A program made the translations under genes and the position numbers. A DNA stretch of 7,447 bases from Actinomycetota bacterium (GTDB lineage: Bacteria > Actinomycetota > Actinomycetes > Nanopelagicales > Nanopelagicaceae), in NCBI GenBank assembly GCA_009702845.1, contig WLHG01000048.1:1-7447 (forward strand), read 5' to 3'. This document shows positions 1 to 6,362 of this stretch, in pieces. The notes beneath the pieces were generated by a model. It was not told the DNA's origin, ran no database searches, and worked only from the letters and a program-made list of their open reading frames with translations. Each line of letters starts with the position of its first letter. Position 1 is the stretch's first letter.

Positions 1-530
1 AAGATATCGAACGCGTTGTTGTAACTGAAGAAGAGTTGCAAGCAAAGATTAAAGAGCTTGCAGCGCGCGTAGATAAAGATTATGAAGGCAAAGATCTCCT
101 TTTAATCGGCGTACTTAAAGGAGCGGTAATGGCCGTGGCAGATATCTCTCGCGCCTTACAGCGCCACGTTGAGATGGACGGGATGGCAGTGTCTTCATAT
201 GGCTCGGGCATAAAATCTAGCGGCGTAGTTCGAATCCTAAAAGATTTAGATCGCGATATTACCGGCCGGAATGTTTTAATTGTTGAAGATATTGTTGATT
301 CGGGTCTAACGCTTTCATGGTTGAAGGCCAACCTTGAATCTCGAGGAGTCGGTAGCGTTGAAATACTTTCTATCTTGCGCAAGCCAGAGGCAGCGAAAGT
401 AAAGGTCGATGTTAAATATGTTGGCTTTGAAATTCCAACAGATTTCGTCGTCGGATATGGTCTCGACTTTGATGAAAAATACCGCAACCTTCCATTCATA
501 GCTGTGCTTGCTAAGCACATGTACTCCTAA
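1..530 (+). CDS. hpt: Hypoxanthine(-guanine) phosphoribosyltransferase, 5' end outside window
   Basis: Cytosolic purine-salvage enzyme that joins hypoxanthine or guanine to PRPP, giving IMP or GMP. The frame is open from the left edge (first full codon at base 3) to TAA at 528-530, giving 175 visible residues. The first in-frame start-like codon is a TTG at 36, but the sequence before it (DIERVVVTEEE) matches the N-terminal region I recall for actinobacterial Hpt, so the true start lies outside and probably only a few residues are missing. Visible landmarks are the LLLIGVLKGAV strand-loop near residues 32-42, the flexible-loop SSYGSG near 64-69, the PRPP-binding loop VEDIVDSGLT at about 94-103 with its acidic pair, and the purine/metal-binding region with IPTDFVVGYGLDFDEKYR near 144-161. 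ftsH follows after 28 bases, matching the tilS-hpt-ftsH order known in other Gram-positive bacteria. Whether it prefers guanine or hypoxanthine cannot be read from the sequence. Confidence 0.96.
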   Translation, partial: DIERVVVTEEELQAKIKELAARVDKDYEGKDLLLIGVLKGAVMAVADISRALQRHVEMDGMAVSSYGSGIKSSGVVRILKDLDRDITGRNVLIVEDIVDSGLTLSWLKANLESRGVGSVEILSILRKPEAAKVKVDVKYVGFEIPTDFVVGYGLDFDEKYRNLPFIAVLAKHMYS

Positions 531-558
531 ATCCCCTAAGAAACGAGAAAAGAAAAAG

Positions 559-2625
559 ATGTCTGAAACAAAGAAGCCGGTAAAGAAAGTGGAGAAGAAG
601 AGTCCACTTAAGAAGAGTTTCGCGGGTAATTCAACGCCAAAAAAACCTGCGACTCGCGCTGGACGAATCTTTCGCGGACCTCTTTTTTGGATTCTCGTTG
701 CAATTTTTGCCGTCTCCATCTTTGGCCAGATTTCTTCGGTTGGAAATCGATATACGCAGATTGAAACAGCACAAGCTTTAGATGCAATTGCGCAGTCAAA
801 TGTTGAGTCTGCTGAACTTGTGGACAAAGATCAAAAGATTCGATTAATTTTGAAGTCAGGCAGCCTAATTGAAGGCGCAACTAAAGTAGAGGCTTCATAT
901 GTTGCGCGCCAAGAGCCAACTCTGATTGATGCACTTACTTCAAATCCACCTCCAAAAGGCTGGAATGTGCGCGTTCCATCGCAATCACTGCTGGTCTCCT
1001 TTCTCTTTTCAATTATTCCCTTTCTACTAATCGGCTTTTTATTCTTTTGGATGATGAGCCAGGCACAGGGTGGCAACAAGGTCTTTCAGTTTGGAAAATC
1101 TCGCGCGAAACTTCAAAATAATGATGTTCCAAAGACGACATTTAAAGATGTTGCAGGCGCCGATGAAGCGATTGCCGAACTTGAAGAGATCAAAGATTTC
1201 TTGGCCAATCCAGAAAAATACGGCGTTCTAGGCGCCAAAATCCCTAAAGGCGTTCTCCTATTCGGCCCTCCAGGAACGGGAAAGACGCTCCTTGCACGTG
1301 CAGTTGCAGGTGAGGCCGGAGTTCCTTTCTATTCAATTTCAGGATCAGATTTCGTCGAAATGTTTGTTGGTGTCGGCGCAGCACGTGTGCGCGATCTATT
1401 CAATCAAGCTAAGGAAAACTCTCCAGCGATCGTATTTGTAGATGAGATCGATGCCGTTGGTCGTCAACGCGGTACCGGTATGGGCGGTGGACATGATGAG
1501 CGCGAGCAGACGCTTAATCAGCTACTAGTCGAAATGGATGGCTTTGAAGAAAACACTAAGGTGATTCTTATAGCCGCAACTAACCGTCCAGATGTTTTAG
1601 ATCCAGCTCTATTGCGCCCGGGTCGATTTGATCGCCAGATTGCAGTTGATCGCCCTGATCTAAAGGGACGCGAAGCGATTCTGGCAGTACACGCTAAAAA
1701 TAAGCCACTCGGTGATGATGTCAAACTTATTGATTTTGCACGCCGCACTCCTGGTTTTACTGGTGCAGATCTTGCAAATGTACTTAATGAAGCTGCACTA
1801 CTTACTGCGCGTGAAGAGAAGAAAGTAATTTCAACCTCCGAGCTGGATGAGGCAATAGATCGCGTTATGGCTGGTCCTCAACGTAAATCACGGATTATGA
1901 GTGATGATGAGCGCCGAGTGACGGCATATCACGAGGCCGGTCATGCACTCGTTGCACATGCACTTCCACATACGGATCCCGTTCATAAGATTACGATCAT
2001 GCCACGCGGTCGCGCACTCGGATACACAATGGTTCTTCCCGATGAGGATCGCTATTCAACGACACGTAATCAACTTCTAGATCAGTTGGCGTATTCATTG
2101 GGTGGGCGCGCGGCTGAAGAGTTAATTTTTCATGACCCATCAACAGGTGCATCTAATGATATTGAAAAGGCAACGGCCCTTGCACGCGCAATGGTTACTC
2201 AATATGGAATGACTGAAGCCATTGGCGCTATTAAGTTAGGCGCTAACAGCGATGCTCCATTTATGGGACGTGACTATGCCCACCAACGTGATTATTCTGA
2301 AAGCATTGCAGGAGTAGTTGATCGCGAAATCCGTAAGCTCATTGAGAATGCTCATCAAGAGGCCTTTGATATCTTGGTGGCTAACCGCACAATCTTGGAT
2401 GAAATGGTCTTAGTGCTGCTCGACAAAGAGACTCTTAATAAGGATGAAATTGCAGAAATCTTTAAGAAAGTTAAGTCTGTAACGGCACGGCCCGCTTGGA
2501 CTGGCTCTATAACTCGAATTCCTTCGGACCAGCCACCCGTTGAAGTTCCAGCACGCAGTGCAGTGGTTATTGAAGAGGTCAAGAAACCTACACGTCGTAA
2601 GAAGGCAAAAAGTGACGATCAATAA
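559..2625 (+). CDS. ftsH: ATP-dependent zinc metalloprotease FtsH
   Basis: Membrane-anchored AAA+ protease that extracts and degrades membrane and short-lived cytosolic proteins, working as a hexamer; 688 residues from this ATG. Order of parts: a lysine-rich cytoplasmic tail (1-39), a membrane helix (about 40-58), an extracytoplasmic domain, a second membrane helix (about 144-166), then the AAA module with Walker A GPPGTGKT (236-243), Walker [10 protein letters not shown] (291-299) and the second region of homology [20 protein letters not shown] (340-359). The peptidase domain has HEAGH (458-462), and the Asp of SNDIEKAT (about 534) is the expected third zinc ligand. It ends in a basic tail ([11 protein letters not shown]). 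All catalytic residues are present. The start is chosen because ATG follows the hpt stop by 28 bases with a purine-rich but weak Shine-Dalgarno stretch. A TTG at 508, overlapping hpt, would add 17 residues. The stop overlaps the folE start by 14 bases, suggesting translational coupling. Confidence 0.98.
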   Translation: MSETKKPVKKVEKKSPLKKSFAGNSTPKKPATRAGRIFRGPLFWILVAIFAVSIFGQISSVGNRYTQIETAQALDAIAQSNVESAELVDKDQKIRLILKSGSLIEGATKVEASYVARQEPTLIDALTSNPPPKGWNVRVPSQSLLVSFLFSIIPFLLIGFLFFWMMSQAQGGNKVFQFGKSRAKLQNNDVPKTTFKDVAGADEAIAELEEIKDFLANPEKYGVLGAKIPKGVLLFGPPGTGKTLLARAVAGEAGVPFYSISGSDFVEMFVGVGAARVRDLFNQAKENSPAIVFVDEIDAVGRQRGTGMGGGHDEREQTLNQLLVEMDGFEENTKVILIAATNRPDVLDPALLRPGRFDRQIAVDRPDLKGREAILAVHAKNKPLGDDVKLIDFARRTPGFTGADLANVLNEAALLTAREEKKVISTSELDEAIDRVMAGPQRKSRIMSDDERRVTAYHEAGHALVAHALPHTDPVHKITIMPRGRALGYTMVLPDEDRYSTTRNQLLDQLAYSLGGRAAEELIFHDPSTGASNDIEKATALARAMVTQYGMTEAIGAIKLGANSDAPFMGRDYAHQRDYSESIAGVVDREIRKLIENAHQEAFDILVANRTILDEMVLVLLDKETLNKDEIAEIFKKVKSVTARPAWTGSITRIPSDQPPVEVPARSAVVIEEVKKPTRRKKAKSDDQ
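2601..2605 (+). promoter_or_regulatory. Ribosome binding site deciding the folE GTG start
   Basis: GAAGG lies inside the last codons of ftsH and ends six bases before the GTG at 2612. It supports that GTG over the upstream in-frame TTG at 2540, which would lengthen the overlap with ftsH to 86 bases. Confidence 0.6.
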
Positions 2626-3214
2626 AGTATCGGTTACCGACGGACGTGCAGCTGCTCCTTATGATCAAGAGCGCGCAGAACGGGCCATCCGCGAACTACT
2701 ACTCGCCTTGGGCGAAGACCCAGATCGCGATGGCTTAAAGGAGACACCAGCACGAGTTGCTCGTGCAATGAAAGAGAATTTTGGTGGCCTCTGGCAATCA
2801 CCCGAAGATGTATTAACAACTACTTTTGATATAGGACACGAAGAGTTAGTCATTGTTAGGGATATTGAAGTTTTTTCTCACTGCGAACATCATTTAACTC
2901 CCTTCCATGGCGTTGCTCATATCGGATATATTCCGCGTGGAAAGATCACCGGTCTTTCAAAGCTAGCGCGGCTAGTTGATGTTTATGCTAAACGCCCACA
3001 AGTGCAAGAGCGATTAACGACTCAGATCGCCGATGCATTAGTAGAGATTCTTGATCCTCTAGGTGTAATTGTTATTATTGACTGCGAGCATTTATGCATG
3101 TCGATGCGTGGAGTTAAGAAGTCACAAGCTCGCACGACGACAAGTGCAGTACGTGGTGCTCTACTAAATGCAGCAACGCGCGCAGAAGCAATTAGTCTCA
3201 TCACTCATCGGTAA
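2612..3214 (+). CDS. folE: GTP cyclohydrolase I (FolE, type IA)
   Basis: First step of folate synthesis: GTP is opened and rearranged to 7,8-dihydroneopterin triphosphate and formate, in the cytosol, by a homodecameric zinc enzyme. The GTG start gives 200 residues, close to the family norm (about 202 in M. tuberculosis, from memory). Key parts: [12 protein letters not shown] near 43-53; zinc-site block [10 protein letters not shown] near 89-98, with Cys91 and His94 corresponding to E. coli Cys110 and His113; [23 protein letters not shown] near 114-136; and HLCMSMRGV near 160-168, whose Cys162 corresponds to E. coli Cys181, the third zinc ligand. All three ligands are present, so this is the zinc-dependent form and not the FolE2 (type IB) family. 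The start overlaps ftsH by 14 bases and has a good ribosome binding site. folP follows directly, opening a four-gene folate block. Confidence 0.97.
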   Translation: MTINKVSVTDGRAAAPYDQERAERAIRELLLALGEDPDRDGLKETPARVARAMKENFGGLWQSPEDVLTTTFDIGHEELVIVRDIEVFSHCEHHLTPFHGVAHIGYIPRGKITGLSKLARLVDVYAKRPQVQERLTTQIADALVEILDPLGVIVIIDCEHLCMSMRGVKKSQARTTTSAVRGALLNAATRAEAISLITHR

Positions 3215-3218
3215 AACC

Positions 3219-3974
3219 ATGCTAATCATGGGCATTCTCAACATCACTCCAGATTCATTTGCCGATGGTGGGCGATACAACTCATTTGAGAGCGCTATAA
3301 GGCATGCTCGTGAAATGATTGCCGAAGGTGTTGACATTATTGACATCGGCGGCGAATCAACACGCCCAGGAGCCGAACGAGTAAGTGAAGATGAAGAGAT
3401 GGCCCGTGTAATTCCAGTTATTACCGAGTTAGCAAAAGATGGAGTCCGCATAAGCATCGACACCATGCGTGCCAGCACCGCGCTAGCTGCAATAGCTGCC
3501 GGAGCTCACATTGTTAACGATGTCAGTGGTGGATTAGCCGATCCCGCAATGCTTGAAACTGTGGCGGCAGTAAAAACGCCTTATATTGCAATGCATTGGC
3601 GTGGAGCATCAAAGGACATGAATTCAAGGGCGATATACACAGATGTTGTAGCCGATGTAATTTCAGAGCTCAAGGCACGCATTTCAGCGGCGATCGATGC
3701 GGGAATAACGAAGGAGAATTTAATAATTGATCCAGGTCTTGGCTTTGCTAAAGAGGCTGCGCACAATTGGGAGATTATTGATCACATAGATGAGTTTGTG
3801 GCCCTCGGCCATCGCGTATTAGTAGGTGGCTCGCGCAAACGTTTTCTAGGAGGAGATTCTCCAGATGGACGCGAGGCGGCAAGTATTGCGCTGACTAAGC
3901 GCCTCTCTACATCTGGTATTTGGGGAGTTAGAGTTCACTCTGTGAAGGCCCACAAAGAGATGTTGAGTTTATGA
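3219..3974 (+). CDS. folP: Dihydropteroate synthase (FolP)
   Basis: Condenses 6-hydroxymethyl-7,8-dihydropterin diphosphate with p-aminobenzoate to dihydropteroate; the target of sulfonamides. TIM-barrel protein, 251 residues from this ATG. Motifs: MGILNITPDSFADGG (about 4-18), GGESTRPGA (44-52), SIDT (79-82), NDVSGG (100-105), MHWRG (125-129), IDPGLGFAK (170-178), the substrate-binding SRKRFLG (205-211) and RVHSV (238-242). The last is usually RVHDV; the pterin-diphosphate contacts Arg and His are kept while the Asp is Ser. The start is uncertain. This ATG begins four bases after the folE stop and places the first strand three residues in. An in-frame ATG at 3168 would add 17 residues and overlap folE by 47 bases; one at 3228 would cut it to the MGILN strand. 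None has a clear ribosome binding site. Its stop overlaps the folB start as ATGA. Confidence 0.95.
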   Translation: MLIMGILNITPDSFADGGRYNSFESAIRHAREMIAEGVDIIDIGGESTRPGAERVSEDEEMARVIPVITELAKDGVRISIDTMRASTALAAIAAGAHIVNDVSGGLADPAMLETVAAVKTPYIAMHWRGASKDMNSRAIYTDVVADVISELKARISAAIDAGITKENLIIDPGLGFAKEAAHNWEIIDHIDEFVALGHRVLVGGSRKRFLGGDSPDGREAASIALTKRLSTSGIWGVRVHSVKAHKEMLSL

Positions 3975-4333
3975 GCGATCGAATACTGCTCGAAGGAATT
4001 CACGGCTTTGGGTACCACGGCCTCTTCGAACACGAGCGCACTAATGGACAGGATTTCTTTGTCGATTTAGAACTCGACGTCGATCTGCGTGCTGCTTCAT
4101 TGAGCGATGAGATTGGCGACACGGTTAATTATGCAGAGATTACAGATTTAGTTGTAGTTGAGATCACATCCGATCCCGTATCGCTCATTGAAAAACTGGC
4201 AGGACGAATTGCCGAGCGAATATTAAATAATTATCTAAAAGTTAACTCAGTAACGGTTACCGTACATAAGCCGCAAGCACCGGTCACTGCGACGCTTAAA
4301 GACATTGCAGTGCAGATAACGCGCACGCGATGA
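3971..4333 (+). CDS. folB: Dihydroneopterin aldolase (FolB)
   Basis: Cleaves 7,8-dihydroneopterin to 6-hydroxymethyl-7,8-dihydropterin and glycolaldehyde, supplying FolK. It has 120 residues, the normal size for this small homo-oligomeric enzyme. The N-terminal strand and loop contain GFGYHGLFEHE; by hand alignment Glu22 falls on the substrate-anchoring Glu22 of the Staphylococcus aureus enzyme, and Lys100 in VTVHKPQAP on its catalytic Lys100. DTVNYAEI (50-57) is the usual central motif. The ATG overlaps the folP stop by four bases (ATGA) and the TGA overlaps the folK start in the same way, so translation is probably coupled along folP-folB-folK. No internal truncation or frameshift is seen. 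Some family members also have epimerase or oxygenase side activities, which sequence alone does not settle. Confidence 0.95.
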   Translation: MSDRILLEGIHGFGYHGLFEHERTNGQDFFVDLELDVDLRAASLSDEIGDTVNYAEITDLVVVEITSDPVSLIEKLAGRIAERILNNYLKVNSVTVTVHKPQAPVTATLKDIAVQITRTR

Positions 4334-4785
4334 GAGCGGTAATTGCACTCGGTTCAAATATTGGCAATGCACGCGAGAATTTAAATATTGCAGTTGAACT
4401 ATTACGAGAGGCCACTGATGTAATTGCAGTTTCTTCATATTACACAACTGCCCCCGTAGGAGGGCCAGAGCAAGCTGACTATGAAAATGCCGTCTGCATA
4501 ATTGAAAGCGAACTCCCTGCATTAGATTTGCTTTCATTGCTACAAGGGATTGAAAAGAGTATGGGACGTGAACGTCTTGTTCACTGGGGGCCGCGAACCA
4601 TCGATTTAGATCTCATTCAATTCGGCGCCCTACTGAGTAAGAGCACCGAGTTGGAGCTGCCCCACCCCCGTGCTCATGAGCGTAGATTTGTTTTGGAGCC
4701 ATGGAGTGAGATTGATGCAGATGCGGTACTGCTTACCCATGGCCGAATCGATCAACTTTTGGCGCAATTGCCCCCAAGCGCGTAA
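4330..4785 (+). CDS. folK: 6-hydroxymethyl-7,8-dihydropterin pyrophosphokinase (FolK, HPPK)
   Basis: Transfers pyrophosphate from ATP to 6-hydroxymethyl-7,8-dihydropterin, making the substrate of FolP. It has 151 residues, near the 150-170 usual for single-domain HPPK. Motifs: ALGSNIG (6-12), the pterin-binding TTAPVGGPEQADYENAV (39-55), WGPRTIDLDL (86-95) with the two magnesium-binding aspartates Asp92 and Asp94 (E. coli Asp95 and Asp97), and LPHPRAHERRFVLEPW (110-125). It stands alone and is not fused to FolB or FolP, unlike some other bacteria. The ATG overlaps the folB stop by four bases with no obvious ribosome binding site, so expression probably depends on coupling. It is the last gene of the folate block; 42 bases separate it from panC. 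Confidence 0.96.
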   Translation: MRAVIALGSNIGNARENLNIAVELLREATDVIAVSSYYTTAPVGGPEQADYENAVCIIESELPALDLLSLLQGIEKSMGRERLVHWGPRTIDLDLIQFGALLSKSTELELPHPRAHERRFVLEPWSEIDADAVLLTHGRIDQLLAQLPPSA

Positions 4786-4788
4786 ACT
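4759..4788 (+). promoter_or_regulatory. Possible promoter for panC-coaX
   Basis: TTGGCG (4759-4764) and TAAACT (4783-4788, fitting TAnnnT) are 18 bases apart, straddling the folK stop. A start near 4795 would give a leader of about 30 bases carrying the panC ribosome binding site. The -35 matches consensus at four of six places. This was found by eye in a region searched because it is the widest gap in the window, so chance is a real alternative. Confidence 0.25.
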
Positions 4789-4810
4789 TTATTTACCTCG
4801 CCCGGTACCT

Positions 4811-4823
4811 GAAAGGACTGGAG
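4811..4823 (+). promoter_or_regulatory. Ribosome binding site of panC
   Basis: GAAAGGA (4811-4817) and GGAG (4820-4823) lie 10 and 4 bases before the ATG at 4828. This is the clearest Shine-Dalgarno region in the window. Together with an in-frame TGA at 4810-4812 it fixes the panC start and shows that the short N-terminus is not a mis-called start. Confidence 0.6.
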
Positions 4824-4827
4824 CCCT

Positions 4828-5577
4828 ATGAGCGTATTAGTCCCAACAATGGGTGCCCTGCATAAGGGTCACCAAGCGTTGATTAAGCGTGCGCGCAGCA
4901 TGAGCAAAGAAGTTGTAGTCAGTATTTTCATTAACCCATTGCAGTTTGAAAACGCCGAAGATATTGCAAAATATCCGCGCAGCCCTGAGCGGGATATTCA
5001 ATTAGCAACACTTGCTGGAGCTACTGAAATTTGGATGCCGGACTACGAGGAGATTTACCCAGGCGAGATTACAAAGTTAAAAGCATCGCCCATTGGCGAT
5101 CTATATGAAGGAGCATCGCGTCCTGGTCACTTCGATGGAGTTGTTACCGTTATCAATCGCCTGTTTGAGATTGTTAAACCCGAGGCAGCTGTATTTGGGG
5201 AGAAGGATTTTCAACAGCTACAGATTATTCGAGCGCTGAAAAGTAGCGTTGAAATTATTGGGGTTCCAACGGTTCGCGAATTCGATGGCCTTGCATTTTC
5301 CTCACGTAATATTCGATTGACTGAGGCGGGCCGAGTGAGCGCAAATGTGATTTATCGCGCGATGGCTGCAGCACGATTAGCACCGACAGTTGCTATTGCT
5401 TTAGAGATTATCGATACGACGCTTTCTACCGATGCCGGTTTCAAGCGAGATTACGCAACCATCATTGATGAAAACGATTTTTCATTGGCAACAGATACAA
5501 CAAAAAATAAACGCGCACTCATTGCCGGCTGGATAGATGGCGTGCGCCTCATAGATAACATGCGAATGGGTGCCTAA
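4828..5577 (+). CDS. panC: Pantothenate synthetase (pantoate-beta-alanine ligase), short form
   Basis: Joins pantoate and beta-alanine with ATP through a pantoyl-adenylate to give pantothenate, the coenzyme A precursor. It has 249 residues against about 283 in E. coli and 309 in M. tuberculosis (from memory). Active-site motifs are intact: PTMG (6-9), the HIGH-like HKGH (12-15), INPLQF (35-40), EGASRPGHF (94-102), FGEKDFQQL (123-131) and the KMSKS-equivalent SSRN (158-161, preceded by Phe where Leu or Met is usual). The shortening comes from loss of the segment before the first strand (the protein starts at SVLVPTMG), about four residues lost near 138-142, and a short C-terminus. An in-frame stop at 4810-4812 rules out a longer start. 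The TAA shares one base with the coaX start, so the two are surely co-transcribed. panD, often next to panC in actinobacteria, is not here. Confidence 0.95.
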   Translation: MSVLVPTMGALHKGHQALIKRARSMSKEVVVSIFINPLQFENAEDIAKYPRSPERDIQLATLAGATEIWMPDYEEIYPGEITKLKASPIGDLYEGASRPGHFDGVVTVINRLFEIVKPEAAVFGEKDFQQLQIIRALKSSVEIIGVPTVREFDGLAFSSRNIRLTEAGRVSANVIYRAMAAARLAPTVAIALEIIDTTLSTDAGFKRDYATIIDENDFSLATDTTKNKRALIAGWIDGVRLIDNMRMGA

Positions 5578-6341
5578 TGCTGCTAACTATCGATGTAGGT
5601 AATACAAACACCGTCTTAGGTATTTTTGACGGCGAAGAGTTAGCTCGCTCATGGCGAGTAAAGACCGATCCACGCAGTACGGCCGATGAACTGTGGCTGC
5701 AATACCGATCCCTTGTTGAGGATTACACAGTCAGTGGCTTATCAATATGTTCAACTGTGCCAGCCACACTTCGCGAGTTGCGCGGAATGATTAATGATTA
5801 TTTTTCCGATGTCCGTACAACGATAGTTGAGCCAGGTGTTAAGACGGGCGTGCCCCTATTAGTGGATAACCCTAAGGAAATTGGCGCAGATCGAATCGTC
5901 AATACCCTTGCCGCGCATACTTTATTTGGCGGGCCAGCGATAGTTGTCGATTTCGGAACGTCAACGAATCTAGATGTTGTTTCACCAAAAGGTGAGTTCT
6001 TAGGTGGTGCACTTGCCCCAGGAATTGAAATTTCAGTAGAGGCGTTGACGGCCCGAGCTGCGCAGTTACGCAAAATTGAGTTAGTTAGACCTAAGAATGT
6101 AATTGGAAAAAATACTGTCGAGGCACTTCAGTCTGGGACAATTTTCGGTTTTGCTGGCCAAGTCGATGGCTTAGTTGATCGCATTACGGCCGAGTTGGCT
6201 GAGTCCTATTCAGGCTCCCCCAAAGTTATTGCCACAGGCGGATTAGCACCGCTGATTATTGGGGTCTCTGAAACAATTACTGATCACGAACCAGATTTAA
6301 CGCTGATTGGCCTTCGCTTAATTCACGAACGAAATGCTTGA
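5577..6341 (+). CDS. coaX: Type III pantothenate kinase (CoaX)
   Basis: Phosphorylates pantothenate to 4'-phosphopantothenate, the first step of coenzyme A synthesis proper. Type III kinases belong to the ASKHA fold and, as a family, need a monovalent cation and are not feedback-inhibited by CoA. It has 254 residues, the normal length. Motifs: N-terminal phosphate loop DVGNTNT (6-12), GADRIVN (103-109) with catalytic Asp105, VVDFGTST (123-130) and GEFLGGALAPGI (139-150), then a C-terminal ATGG (219-222). It is not the CoaA or PanK-II fold. The ATG overlaps the last base of the panC stop; no separate ribosome binding site is clear, so re-initiation after panC is likely. In some actinobacteria a CoaX coexists with an active CoaA, and the M. 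tuberculosis copy has been reported as inactive, so activity here is an inference from intact motifs. Confidence 0.94.
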   Translation: MLLTIDVGNTNTVLGIFDGEELARSWRVKTDPRSTADELWLQYRSLVEDYTVSGLSICSTVPATLRELRGMINDYFSDVRTTIVEPGVKTGVPLLVDNPKEIGADRIVNTLAAHTLFGGPAIVVDFGTSTNLDVVSPKGEFLGGALAPGIEISVEALTARAAQLRKIELVRPKNVIGKNTVEALQSGTIFGFAGQVDGLVDRITAELAESYSGSPKVIATGGLAPLIIGVSETITDHEPDLTLIGLRLIHERNA

Positions 6342-6362
6342 ACCGTTAGACTCCACTCCATT

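Noticed and set aside
36..530. hpt starting at the TTG at base 36
   Set aside because: The frame is open to the left edge and the residues before TTG match the expected Hpt N-terminus, so the gene is simply cut by the window.
315..827. Minus-strand open frame of 170 codons across the hpt/ftsH join
   Set aside because: It lies opposite two certain genes, and its translation is a low-complexity mirror (Phe-rich opposite Lys codons) with no recognisable domain.
2540..2611. folE starting at a TTG at 2540, adding 24 residues
   Set aside because: It would overlap ftsH by 86 bases, and the GTG at 2612 has GAAGG six bases upstream and gives the normal family length.
3164..3478. Minus-strand open frame of 104 codons opposite folP
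   Set aside because: It is a shadow of a well-supported gene with no family resemblance and no start context.
4799..4812. GGTACC palindrome and GC-rich run after folK considered as a terminator
   Set aside because: The stem would be three base pairs without a loop, and no T-run follows; a ribosome binding site comes next.
4786..4827. Possible remnant of a deleted gene or of the missing PanC N-terminus
   Set aside because: Only 42 bases, with an in-frame TGA at 4810-4812; the translations do not resemble PanC or any protein I know.
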